Source: Lithospermum erythrorhizon (Eukaryota; Streptophyta; Magnoliopsida; Boraginales; Boraginaceae). Taken from it: a stretch of DNA of 64,000 nt. The DNA lies in contig JADFUC010001747.1 of the NCBI GenBank assembly GCA_019722365.1, positions 62,001-126,000 of the forward strand, given 5' to 3'. The notes below the pieces were generated by a model. The model did not search any database. It saw nothing but the letters and a program-made list of their open reading frames with translations, and was not told the origin of the DNA. The translations under genes and the position numbers were made by a program. This document shows positions 11,108 through 22,348 of this stretch, piece by piece (positions within the stretch are counted from its first letter, which is position 1; the number at the start of each line of letters is the position of its first letter).

Positions 11108-11842
11108 AAAAATGATGAAGGTAAAGAAAGCTCGCTCTACTACCTTAGCCGAAGGATGACTCCAAACGAGCTCAATTACCTACCCATAGAAAAATTGTGT
11201 CTGGCCTTGATATTCGCCATACAAAAGCTGAAGCACTACTTTCAGGCTCATACAGTGAACCTGATTTCAAAGGCAAACCCGATCAAGTATGTAATGTCCA
11301 AACCAGTGCTATCAGATCGGTTACCCAGGTAGTACCTACAACTACAATAATTCGAGATTGTATACGTACCATAGAAAGCCGTAAAAAGACAAGTGATGGC
11401 TGACATTCTGGCAGATCATCCTCTCCCTGCAAAATGGGAAGTATACGACGAACTACCAGATGAAGATATCATGAACGTGGAAGTCATGCCCGCGTGGCAA
11501 ATGCACTTTGACGGAGCAGCATACCAAGAGGGTGTAGGGGCTGGAGTCGTTTTTAACACACCTCAACAAGACCTTCTGCCTTATTCCTTCTCCCTAAGTC
11601 ATAAGTGTTCCAATAATGTAGCCGAGTATCAGACACACAAACTAAGGCTCGAAACAGCCGCGGATCTAAACATACCTCAGTTGGAGATCTATGGAGATTC
11701 GCAACTGGTCATCAGAAAGCTCACAGAAGAATATGAGGTTAGGAAACCAGAGCTGATCCCTTATCACGGGTATGCCGAAAAATTGTTACAATCAGTGAAC
11801 CTGGTCACGCTAAAGCATGTTCCTAGAAAACTAAACAAATAG
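11107..11842 (+). pseudogene. Two RNase H regions: connection-type remnant and archaeal-type RNase H
   Basis: At 11107-11300 LYYLSRRMTPNELNYLPIEK followed by LALIFAIQKLKHYF matches the end of the normal gypsy RNase H. The frame 11393-11842 then encodes a second, archaeal-type RNase H: MHFDGAAYQEGVGAGVVF (first catalytic Asp), NNVAEY (Glu), IYGDSQLVI (Asp) and the HVPRKLNK end. Possession of both is characteristic of the Tat lineage. The last catalytic Asp, normally in an N-x-x-A-D-x-L context, may be replaced near 11841-11860, where a TAG interrupts before ANALAGLA. It would degrade the RNA strand of RNA-DNA hybrids. Confidence 0.85.
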
Positions 11843-11860
11843 GCAAATGCTCTAGCAGGT

Positions 11861-13166
11861 TTGGCCTCTTCACTAGCTCTCCCACGAAAAGAAATACGGG
11901 TACCCGTATGTGAGAAATGGGTCGTACCGCCCATGTTTATGCCCCATGAATACGAAGAAGGGGAAATAGAGGCAGTTATGACGATAGTCACAGGAACAGG
12001 TATCCATGATGACTGGAGACAGCCTATGATCGATTATCTGCAGCACGAAAACCTCACAGATGGCGTTCGCAAAGAGATAGACATCCGACGAAGAGTTCCC
12101 CGATTCATTACTTCAATGATACATTGTTTAGAAGGTCATTCGGGGAAGTGTTGTTGAGATGTCTCTCTAGCACAGAAGCAGCCCAAGCAATGAATGAAGC
12201 TCATTCAGTAGTAACTGGTACACACAAGTCAGGAACCAAACTTCACTTTCAAATCAAAAGAATGGGATACTATTGGCCTACCATGATAAAAGACTGCATG
12301 GAGTATGTACAATCCTGCCAGCCATGTTAATTCCATGCAAATTTCATACATCAACCGCCAGAGCCATTGTACCCTACAAAGGCGTCGTGGCCATTCGATG
12401 CATGGGGATTAGACATGGTAGGACCCATGCTCGAGTCAGCAGAGGGGCATGTTTACATTCTTGCCGCCACTGACTACTTCTCTAAATGGGCTGAAGCGGT
12501 ACCATTGTTAAGTGGAAAGAAAGAAGAGGTAGTTGACTTCATTCCGTCCAACCTCATATACCGGTACGGGGTCCCAAGGTGCATTATCATAAACAATGAA
12601 AAATCTTTTGACAACAAGCTAATAGCATATTTATGTGCCAAATTCAAATTCAAAACGTACCATTTATCTATGTATTACCCATAGGCCAATGGTCTAGCTG
12701 AGGCTTTTAACAAGACTCTATGTAATATACTAAAGTAGGTGGTCAGCAACTCTAAAAGGAACTGGCATGAAAAGATTGAGGAGGCACTATGGGCGTACAG
12801 AACCACGTATCGACTCCCACGCATTCAACCCCGTATGCATTGGTATACGGAGTCGAAGTCATTCTCTCATTAGAAGTCCAAATCCCCTCACTAAGGGTAG
12901 GTGTGAATGCAGAAATCACCCAAGAAGAAGCTACCCAATTGCGATTGCAAGAGTTAGATTCGCTAGATGAACAACGACTCAATGCACGGCAAAGGTTGGA
13001 GTGCTTCCAATCACGCATCACCAAGTCTTACAACAAAAGATTTCGTCAACGATCCTATCAAGTTGGAGATATGATGCTCGCTGTAAGGCGGCCAATCCAC
13101 ATTCAAAGAAAGAACACTAAAATAGTGCCCATAAATGGTCGCTACTTAAAGCAATATTACCCATAA
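11861..13166 (+). pseudogene. Integrase of the Tat-like element
   Basis: The zinc-binding HHCC region is visible as EAHSVVTGTHKSGTKLHF followed by YVQSCQPC. The core has WGLDMVGPM with the first catalytic Asp and GHVYILAATDYFSKWAEAVP. Where the second catalytic Asp is expected (usually TDNGKSF) the frame reads IINNEKSFDN, so that Asp appears to be Asn. The third acidic residue is present in ANGLAEAFNKTL, just after an in-frame TAG at about 12681. The C-terminal part shows YQVGDMMLAVRRPI and INGRYLKQYYP, but the segment between these two motifs is missing, an internal deletion. It would insert the DNA copy into the chromosome; this one is dead. Confidence 0.85.
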
Positions 13167-13603
13167 AACTAAATGACGCTCCTTGACACAAGCTTAAACT
13201 ATCTAAGGTCTCCCGGATATGAGTTAAAACTATCTACTATAAAGTCACCCTTACATTCCAATACAAAGAAATATTTACACGCTCTTCGGTGAGAGCTTTA
13301 TAAAACACCAATTAAACTCTGGGGCAAAGAGTCTAAAAGGTCCAAACGAACGAATTACGTTTGGCTTGATCCCAAGGAGAACCCTGAGGTATGTAGACAG
13401 CCTGGACAAACCAAGCTCAGCCATAACTTCACAAAGATTATTTTTTCCTCATCAAAAGAGATAGGGAAGGGATCAATATTATAAGAAATAATTCAAAACA
13501 AAACATGTATAGCAAAGCAGAACGAAAAATGCAAGTAAATTATCCCAAAATACATCAAAAGGGAAAAGCATCTTAAAGTGAGGCAAATAAACCTAGAAAA
13601 TAA
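13167..13603 (+). other. Noncoding stretch between integrase and the antisense ORF
   Basis: Contains the run ACGTTTGGCTTGATCCCAAG near 13356 and a TATGTAGACAGCCTGGACAA-type stretch, which often follow pol in Tat-lineage elements. No open frame is present on either strand except the 3' end of the antisense ORF at its right side. Confidence 0.5.
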
Positions 13604-14284
13604 CTAGAAAGGTATTAAAGCCTCGAGAGCATCCATGGGATCACTCAAAGATGTCTCTAAGTCTTGGTAATGCAAGCCCACCGCCGGTGCACCCCAAATC
13701 ACCTCATCAAGCACGAATACAACATGGTCCAACACCTGCTGTCGATCCTCCAAAGTGCGAACAAGGCCGGAACCAAATGCAACACGCAGGGCAGCAACAA
13801 CTCTCTCAACCTGGGGAACACCTCCACTTTCGAGATACCTACGGTCAGCTACATCATTGGTGAGCCTCCTAGTGACCTGAGTAAGCCATCCCATGTTACG
13901 CAAAGCCTGAGATAGAGCACTGGAGTGAGCATCCTGAAGAAGCGATAGATGGCGAGGCTGCCTCCACCTCATCTCTCGAGCGAACAAATCCATAAAGTCA
14001 ATACAATAAAAGAAGTTCTCCAAGGCAGCACGTATCACAGGAAAGTCAGGATCATGGCCCAAGTCAGCCTCCAACCGGTCGAAGGTACTCTCATCCATAA
14101 CTCTGAGATGCGACACCGACTTCCCGCGAAAAGAACCACATAGAGCAATCCACCTAGGGTCACCAACAACTGCATGCCGGACGGAGGGAGTATACTCGGG
14201 AGAAGGTGGAACATAAGCCATCACTACCTGAAAAGAAAAGCCAAACACATGAACCTTGCTAGCATGATAAAAAGCATGAAACAA
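13604..14284 (-). CDS. Intact antisense ORF of the Tat-like element (226 codons)
   Basis: An uninterrupted minus-strand frame lies downstream of integrase and opposite to pol. A more likely start is the internal ATG at 14221 (protein start MAYVPPSPEYTPS, about 205 residues), because the upstream part (14284-14228) ends in a pyrimidine-rich run and CAG, like a 3' splice site. The predicted protein is mostly helical and rich in Arg, Asp and Leu, with DESTFDRLEADLGHDPDFPV, FARRMR-type basic patches and the segment VLDHVVFVLDEVIWGAP; no signal peptide or membrane helix is seen. Extra antisense ORFs in this position are known from Tat elements such as Grande; their function is unsettled and some have been reported to resemble plant transposase-like domains. 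It is striking that it has no stop while gag and pol have many. Function unknown. Confidence 0.6.
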   Translation of the reverse strand: MFHAFYHASKVHVFGFSFQVVMAYVPPSPEYTPSVRHAVVGDPRWIALCGSFRGKSVSHLRVMDESTFDRLEADLGHDPDFPVIRAALENFFYCIDFMDLFAREMRWRQPRHLSLLQDAHSSALSQALRNMGWLTQVTRRLTNDVADRRYLESGGVPQVERVVAALRVAFGSGLVRTLEDRQQVLDHVVFVLDEVIWGAPAVGLHYQDLETSLSDPMDALEALIPF

Positions 14285-16592
14285 TAAGACATATAGTAAG
14301 GGATAGAGGGATGGGACATCCTAAAGAATACACCACATATACTCGGTGTAAGTGAGTAAAAGCACTGGAACAAATCCTCGGGACCCAGAAGGCCTCTATG
14401 AGAGCGTATCCCAGCACGTGGCATGCTATCTAGAAGTGTGAACATTCTGCCTAAGTCCAACATAGCCTAGATCATGATCCCTCAAGGGTATGTGATCCTT
14501 GAGAAACTGCATCTCTATGAGAAGGCACAATATGATCTAAAACTAAGTTGTCCAGGACTAGAAGTTCAGACACTATCCAGTAGCAATAACCATGCTATGA
14601 ATACTTCCATAGATGAAAACAGTCATGAGAAGTGAATTCTGAGATCCTACTCACAATAACTGCACTCATCAGTGAAGTAAGTTTATGCGCTCGTGAGACA
14701 GGAACAACCATAGCAAGTGAATGTTGAGATCCTACTCACACAAGTTATCCCTGCTCACAACCACAAGAAAAGAACTCATGCATGAAACATGTAGTTCATG
14801 AGCAAGAGAAGCAACAGGGAGTGAATGCTGAGATTCTACTCCCATAAGCTAACTCAAAATCATATCAAAACAAAAGAAGAAGGGAGAATGGGATTGGGAT
14901 GAACATGAAGAATCTTGACCAATAGAACTTTGATGCAAATAAACCAAAGGCATAAATAAATTGAAGGACGGAGATATTTTGATATACCCGTTACGTCTTG
15001 GTATGATACTCCATGAATTGGAGGCATCCATGAACGAACCACGTTCCTCAAACTTAAACATTATGGAAGAAAAACGAGCATCAAAGACAAGAAAAAAAAC
15101 CCCACTATCCCCAAAGGGATTTTGGCAGAGCAGGCTAACACACAAAATTGTTAGGCCGATGCTGCATGATATTAAACTCAAACACCTTCGAGTGAACACT
15201 TGGATCACTGAATTCCGATAAACGAGCAATTAGATATGAATTTCTAAAGTTCGATAGAGGAAATTTCAGAAAGTTTCCACTGGAGCAGATTGAGAACGAA
15301 TCTGTGAATCGCTTGGGCCGACCCATATAAAGGGACCAATGCCAAAAGTTCGGTCTCTTCAATACCTTTGATTTGGTACATGAATCATCCCAAACGGATA
15401 ACTGAAGCATTCGCAATCGCGAGTTTAGTGCAAGTTACTAAAAAACGAGGCAACTATGAAAATAGATTTCGAAGACTATATACGAATTTTCAAAAATTAA
15501 GGAAAAATTTGGGGATACTCTACATTCATAGGGAAATCACTCACATGAATTTCATGATATTCCAATAAGTAACGAAGCAAAAACAAATTCGCAAAATTCA
15601 AAGCTTGATGTGCTGGAAATTTTTAGCAACATATGCAAAATCATACGATGCTGATTTAAGCGATTATTCTTGATATTAACATGAAATAAAGCATATTATG
15701 GCATCATTAGGCTACTTTCTATGACGTGAACACATAATGATAAGGATAAGAAGATTTACTTGATGAAAGAAGCTTCAAAATCCAAGTCAAGAATGTCACC
15801 AACTTTGAGATACTACTCAAAAGAAAAACCCAAATTACTAAAGAGACAAATAGCGTAAATAAATGATAGAAAGCTACTAAAAAGACAAATTTTGATCTTC
15901 CCGTATTACCCAATTAACAGAAATTAGGGGAAGAAGAGGAAGAAGTTGTCTCAAATTTTGGTGAGAACTATCCTTTATATAGACAAAAGTGATGGAAGGA
16001 TATGAAAATAAAACAACTTGGTCTACTTGGCTGTGTTTCCAAAAAGAAATAAATCTTCCATCTGAGTGTGGAAATTTCGGTAAATCGCCTCCCAAAATAG
16101 GGATGGCGAAATTTCTCTAAAATCGGAAACTTCGGTTATTTCTAATCACTATTACCTTAAAAGGGCCGGTCTTATGGTAATAGGACAAAAGTAAATAAGT
16201 GATAATCGAAGTAACTGATTGTTACTATAGAAAGTAAAGTAAAATGTCGCCTCTCACCGCCTACAGATGGTTCGATCACCACAAGGTACTAGGGTCGGTT
16301 CATTTTTTACTTGAGATATAAAATCTTGTGTCTTGATTATGCAAGAAAATCCAAATAAATGCCGAAAAATCGAGAAAATTCCAAAAAATATGGAAATAAT
16401 TTTTAGACTCCACAGGGAGGTCAAAATAATTAGCCATAAAATTAACATGACTTAAATTCATGTTAAGACTATCCCAATTGATTTTTGACATATCCGTAGA
16501 GGATTTGAAGATTAATTCGAAAATGCGTGACTTTAATTCCAAATCTACATGAGATTGGAACTAACTTCATTAAATGATCGACATGTCCTAAA
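14285..16592 (+). other. 3' noncoding region of the Tat-like element
   Basis: No coding domain recognised; open stretches on both strands are short and mutually overlapping. A minus-strand frame at 14463-14224 (MLDLGRMFTLLDS start) sits directly upstream of the antisense ORF and could be its first exon or leader, but I found no pair of splice sites keeping the frame. Long noncoding DNA between pol and the 3' LTR is normal for this lineage. Confidence 0.5.
14625..14850. repeat. Three imperfect 85-104-bp repeats
   Basis: Variants of AGTGAATGCTGAGATCCTACTC occur at about 14631, 14716 and 14820, each followed by CACA and a short AT-rich spacer. The array lies in the noncoding tail of the Tat-like element, where tandem repeats are common. 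Confidence 0.6.
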
Positions 16593-17517
16593 TGTTGGAA
16601 ATCAATGAAAATTGATTCCCTTTTATTATGCCCGTTGCGACAATTGTGTATCAATTCATTTACCGGGTTGGTTAAATGTGATTACCGGAACTTAGTGTTC
16701 ACTTTAGTAATTGTATATTACTAGTGTGGGTTCTCATGATAATTTAAGGGGTTATGGCGATTCTTTAGATCTTCTTCGTGTCGTTATAATAATAGTAATT
16801 GGTCAATTATTATACAACACTAATATCGAGCCTAGAAAGGTCCACACCACATCTGATGACGTTGAATTATATTTCATGTATGAAATTAAACTCGTTGCTA
16901 AATTGAGAGTTGATTGTAATCAGCGAATATTACCAGTGGGAATTTTACATTGATAATGTAAAATATAAATTGGATGAACCGAATTAATTAATTAGTCAAT
17001 TGAATTAATTCGATAGTTGAATGAAACATTAGTTACTATTAACAACTTGTTAGTGTTTGATTTTATACTTGGTTTAATTAAATCAAGCGAGTCATTCAAT
17101 AACGTTGGGTTGGAGCTTTAGACTAAATGATGGATCAACATATAAGTGATCACTTATCATTAAATTTCATAAAGATTATGAAAAAAACTAGCCTCCGGCA
17201 CCTAGAATGGTGAAAATACCAAGGGAAGAATTGAAAATTTAGGATTTTAAATCGATTCACGTCCATGTTAGCCCGGCCTTGATGTATGATTGACTTTCTC
17301 TGCGGTGTGGACGGTAAAGGCACTACATTTGAAGTGTTCAAGGATGAAATTCAAAACCGTGAAAGATTTGGAATGGAGCTTCCGTTGGCATCTCTGTAAG
17401 TACTCTACGTATTCATATAAGTCATTATATGAATTTTAAATAATTTATATCATTTGAGGATAGGGATGTATGAATTTGGTGTTTTATCACAAATGAAATT
17501 CATACTAGATTCTAACA
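16593..17517 (+). mobile_element. Solo Ty1/copia LTR (925 bp) with target duplication CTAAA
   Basis: Begins TGTTGGAAATC and ends AGATTCTAACA. It is flanked by CTAAA at 16588-16592 and CTAAA at 17518-17522, a perfect 5-bp target duplication. No primer site follows it and no element body is attached, so it is a solo LTR left by recombination between two LTRs. It is the same family as the LTR at 22349-23300 (shared ACCGGGTTGGTTAAATGTGA and ATTTTACATTGATAATGTAA). Oriented plus, within the Tat-like element's 3' noncoding part, so younger than that element. Confidence 0.9.
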
Positions 17518-18008
17518 CTAAATTCATGACAACTATAGTTAAATTTCCACGATATGAAATTAATTTCTAGAAATGAAATTAATGCCAAACTTTCGATAAG
17601 TCTGAGCTAATTACTGCATGACATTAAATGCAAGTCTAAATGCAGTACAACGTGTACCAAATTCACGTTGGCATTAAAGATTGTCTGAGTCGAATCCGAC
17701 ACTTACCAAGTATGTGCCCGAGTTCGAGGGGGCATTTGTAGACAGTCGAAATCTAATAAATAATTTTAATTAAATTCGATTTATTTTAATCGTTCAAGTT
17801 GCTTAAATAAGAATTGATCATACGAGCTACACGTGACAATTAGGGCTCGATTCAAGTTCCAATGACAATCGAACACGTGTAAAATAATAAGGTTTCCCGA
17901 AATTAAGTCCCTAACATTAATCGAAGTAAAAACTAGGGTTTTATACATTAATTAACCCTAAATTTTGAACTCAAACAAGGGTTCCCGAGAAAATAGACTC
18001 GAATGAAA
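17518..18008 (+). other. End of the Tat-like element's interior, before its 3' LTR
   Basis: Continues the noncoding tail interrupted by the solo LTR. It should end in a polypurine tract; the last bases, GAATGAAA before the LTR at 18009, are purine-rich only in part, so the tract has decayed. No gene. Confidence 0.55.
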
Positions 18009-18715
18009 TGTCAATTAAAATTAGGGCTCGAAAACCCTTAATTTTATTACAATAAAAATAGGTTGTTTAGCCTAAAGGAGAAAGTTTCGGAAGCTTCGGG
18101 GCTTAAAGTAAAGACTCTAGAAAGAACGGGTTTAAAATAAAGACTCCAAAAGAATTGGGGCTAATATGAAAATATATTTGACCTAAAAAAGAATCCGGAA
18201 CCTTCTTTGCTTCATGTTAATAGGCGCCCCATATGCTTGGAATAGGGACAAAGTAATTCCGTAAAATTCGACGATTAAGATCAAAATCACGGTGATTGTG
18301 GATCATCCAATCAAAAAAGTCGAGAAAGTCTATATAAAACACATATTCGACTAAGTCTTCTATCGATCTAGGATCACATTGGTCGAGACTGCATCCATAT
18401 TGAGGCACAAATCTAAATCAAACAGGATCACAAAGCGTCTAAGTACAAATCCAAATCCGACTCGAAGATCACATACTTGATCCATGAACCGTCACAACCA
18501 CAAATAGGCACCCAAATCAAGACCTCCAAGTCAAGACTATATCAAATCCAGTCCAGCATCTCAAGTAGTCGGGGAATCCGTTTAGAGAGAAATAGGCGAT
18601 AGTGGGGCCTCAATCATTTGATAAATCTTCTTTGTACCTAGATAAGTTTCCCAAATGAGTTTTATTGTATTGGAGCGCATATATTATAAATAATATAATC
18701 TTTCCAGCAGTTACA
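18009..18715 (+). repeat. 3' LTR of the Tat-like element (707 bp)
   Basis: Aligns with 5655-7018 at both ends (start TGTCAATTAAAATTAGGGCT, end CCAGCAGTTACA) but lacks about 650 bp present in the 5' copy; the junction is near 18330. A TATATAAA at about 18331 is a plausible LTR promoter TATA box. The unequal length means the two LTRs are old or one was rearranged. Confidence 0.8.
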
Positions 18716-19314
18716 TATGATGTTTTGATAGTTCTTAAAGACAATTGATAGTAGTTTCTTCTGTTATATACACTTTTGTTAATTTATGTTTTTGAGAATA
18801 TTATTTAATATTTATTCCAGTATGAGTAGTAGCTAAATTTTTCATTACTAAGGTTGAGATATAGTCTCGACAATTGTATTTTTTATCCGAATTTTGAATT
18901 TATTATATACACTACTATTAATCATTGAACTTAATTTGATTTAATTTTTAGAATAAATTGATTAACATATGAAAATAAATGAGTATTATTTAAACCTGAC
19001 GAATGGAAAAGGCCATAGTAGATCACTTGATTAATTAATTAGTAAGTTGTTATATGGAAGTGTATGATGCATTAATCGGTTCTAATAGATTTCCTTTGGC
19101 TTCAGGTTTCTAAGTTAATTTAATTCACCTACGAATCATAGAGATTTAGTTAACTTAGGAATACTCGGTGAACCCGCGAACCGAACGGTATACCGAACTA
19201 ACGAGAAATCGGACCCTAGTGTAATCCTTGTTATACATAAGTTTATCCATATTAATTCCATTGTTAGTTTTAGTTTTATTATTTTAGTTCAATCAATTCA
19301 AATTTTTGTGTTCA
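18716..19314. other. No gene recognised
   Basis: AT-rich spacer between the Tat-like element's 3' LTR and the Mutator-like element's left target duplication. A short GC-richer run at about 19,160-19,220 (near GGTGAACCCGCGAACCGAAC) shows no domain or repeat match elsewhere in the window. Confidence 0.5.
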
Positions 19315-19439
19315 TTTACAATTGTCTTTTTGGCTGATACCCCCCTAAACTATCGCGTAATTTTCTATGTGGCCTTTGAACTTATTCATCTTATGCAGGA
19401 TGTCCTGTGCCCTTCGTTTCGGTGGCGGACAAGAAGGAG

Positions 19440-22348
19440 AGAATGCAGGGAGACTGACTGAGCTAAGGCCTCGAATAAGTCGAGAACCATCAGAAAAAAT
19501 AGAATGCTTAATAGTATAGGATAGAAGATTAGTATTATCATTGTAGTAGACATAATTTATTCATATTCAAGCTGTAAGACAACTCGAGAGAGTTGTGTTT
19601 GATAAACAAACTTTAAGCGTCATTATAGGATAAGCTAGTATTATGTCATTGTAGTAGACATAATTTAACTTCGAATCCAAAGTTGATATTAAGTCATTTT
19701 GTACATAACGGAAAGAACATTATTTATTTTCATAACACTATAGTGTTACAATTTATTATGCGTATAGAGTATTCGTTATGAAGTACAAATAGTGAAAATA
19801 AAATGTGACTTGAATCATTCAAGTGGCTCGGGTTATATCGATGAGTGTCGCTCTTGATGCATTTAAGCTAAATACGGTGATGCAATGACAACATGAATAA
19901 ATAATACTCCAGCCAGTATTAAATGAAATAAGATTTGAATACATGATGAAATATAAAACTCTCTTTTTTATCTTACGGATGGTGATTAAACCGGGGTAAG
20001 AGCCCGTTCTATATTACCTTGGATGGTGAATCATCGGAAGTAATAAATGTATTCATTAAATGAGAAATTAGTCATGAATGAAAGTTTAATGTACATTTGG
20101 TTGAGACCAAAGATTAAACATATTAGATTGGATGGTAATGCTTTCGTGTTTATTTAATCTTTTTATATTGCTATTCCACAAGTTGTAACATGTGGAATTA
20201 CAGCGAAAGTGATCAAAGAATATTCCTAAATGTGTCGGCGATGATGGATACTTGACATGATTTGTTGAAACTCGCGTCTCGGCGAGAATATAAAGAAAGT
20301 TTCTATACTACTAGAATCTAAAGTTGTAAACTTAAGATTTGATTATAATGGAGTTAAATTCCTACAGCGATCTTGATGAAAATCAATAAGAATCAAAGAG
20401 TGATAGAAGAACCTTGAGTTCCTTAAAAGGTTAGTGGGAATGGCGCATAAATGAAGTTTTACTAAATATTGAAAAAATCTTCCTCTGACCTTAAAAGGTA
20501 TAGTAGTGATTAGATTAACATTCATTTATTATTAATGCAGTTACGTATATGTGACATATGCATGTCAGCTCACATTATATATATAGCGAGCTTACATGAC
20601 ATTTACTTGTTAAGTTTAAGAGCGTCATGAAGCTCGAGGTGATTGAAATCTATAATAGATTAAATTCTATAAATAGGCAGTCTGCTTATTGGCAAATGAC
20701 TCTTCATTGAGTCCGATCCACTTGAGCAAGGGCACCGCGTGTAGAGTGGTTGATCTGACCATAATAATATAATTCATTATCGTGTCAAGGTCATGTCTTG
20801 TACACACTTATTATAGCGTATATTCTCGTGATTGGAATTGTGAAGTTTGTAAAATTATTCACTTTCAGTCGGAATCGCTTGGTAACTTTAAGAGAATAAA
20901 GGTAAGCTATAGTTACATGGAATGGATCAGTTGTTGATCTTCACTTGTAGCGGAATGTAATAATGTATTTATGGAATCGTACCCGTATGAAAACTATTTA
21001 TCCAAGAATTTCAATAATGGGGTGAGTACAGTATGCTTTCGATGGAAGTAAACTAAAAGAAAATTTGAACTTCGGTATTCTGACATGACGGTCGATCTAT
21101 TTTTGTTGGTAATGTTGTTAAAAGAATATCATTTAATAAGACAAATGTGTTTTTAACACTTGAGGTTGTGTTGTAAACCTACCGATATAACCCGAAGTGG
21201 TTTGAAACCACGTTTGATAAATGATCGTGGATGTACATGTCAGGATAATCTTAGTAGTAATGATTTCTGGTTGAGAGACCGAGTTGATGTAGATGCAAAG
21301 AGGCTGCTTGTAAGTAGTATTCAATAAAGGATGTAGTTATAATCAACATCCTTTTGCTTTATGTCGTGAAATGACCTAAGAAGTCATCTGAAGCTTAAAG
21401 GATCATGTAGTTTAAGCATGCATCTGGAGTTGAAGTCGCCACGTGATTCAACCAAGTTTGGTTTTCCACGAGCTTAATGAAGGAAGCTGAGCGTGGCAAA
21501 AGTTTAGTGGGAGCAAGTTCATTCACTTTACGGAATAAGTTAAGTAATCAATTAAAATAAAAAGTTCCTTTGTGTTTTAATCGTTATTAACTAAACTACG
21601 TAGTCATTGATTCATTCATATAGTTGCCCATTATTTATTTCACAGGCCGTTGAAATATATAATTTACATGTATCCTCGGTGAGTGAAAAGCTAAATCCCT
21701 AGGTTAGTCTATGTTTTACAGAGGCAACATGAATTGTTGATTCACGCCTCTTGAGCTTTAGAAACATAGGATAGCCAAAGGCCTTGGTCGGATGTTGATA
21801 GTTAGAGCGACAAGCATCATATGACTAACATGGTGTTTGATTAGTGATCAGATTGATCACGTTAGCACAATAGGACTAGATCGATACCGTGAAATTTGAT
21901 CCTATATTTGAGGGAGGCTGGTATGACAAAAAGCAGTTATAGAAGATATGTATATCGTGTCCTATGATATTTGTTTAGAATTTTAGGTTAAAATGAATTC
22001 TTAGGCCCATGATATATAACTATACGTGTTATATATAAACTCATTACTTTGACTATGATAGCGTCTACCTTAGCGGGGATCATAATGGCATATGTTGGGT
22101 CCCATGGCAGTGAGTATAACGATAGATGTTGATATATTGGGAGGATTTATCCGTCCTTGATATCTGAGAAGATACCAGTCACCATGCGGTTAATGCGATT
22201 GGTTTATGGGGACGCCATAAATTCTTATTCGATTCATACTCGAGTAAAGAAAGTTGTTGGTGTTTAAGCCTGCTTAGCATGGTTAGCCTCACGACTAAGA
22301 GATCGCGTGATAAAGAAATTGTATGGTAATCGTCAAGGGCAAGTGGAA
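19440..22348 (+). other. Noncoding interior, probably of the 5'-truncated copia element
   Basis: No retrotransposon domain or host gene could be read. The right end carries GGGCAAGTGGA directly before the LTR at 22349, matching the polypurine tract of copia elements, so at least the right part is copia interior. No 5' LTR, primer site, integrase or RT is seen, so the element is truncated or a noncoding derivative. A small direct repeat (CATTGTAGTAGACATAATTT) occurs at about 19,539 and 19,642. Confidence 0.5.

Larger units (their letters stand above)
5655..18715 (+). mobile_element. Ty3/gypsy retrotransposon, Tat/Retand-like, 13.1 kb, defective
   Basis: Flanked by related LTRs (5655-7018 and 18009-18715), both beginning TGTCAATTAAAATTAGGGCT and ending AGTTACA. 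Inside, in order: gag relic, protease, a protease-RT linker, RT, a first RNase H remnant, a second archaeal-type RNase H, integrase, then an antisense frame and about 3.5 kb of noncoding DNA. The second RNase H and the antisense frame after pol are hallmarks of the Tat lineage. No matching target duplication is seen (TAAAG left, TATGA right), so the ends have diverged or one side has been rearranged. Many stops and frameshifts mean it cannot transpose by itself. A solo copia LTR (16593-17517) is inserted in its 3' noncoding part. Confidence 0.85.
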
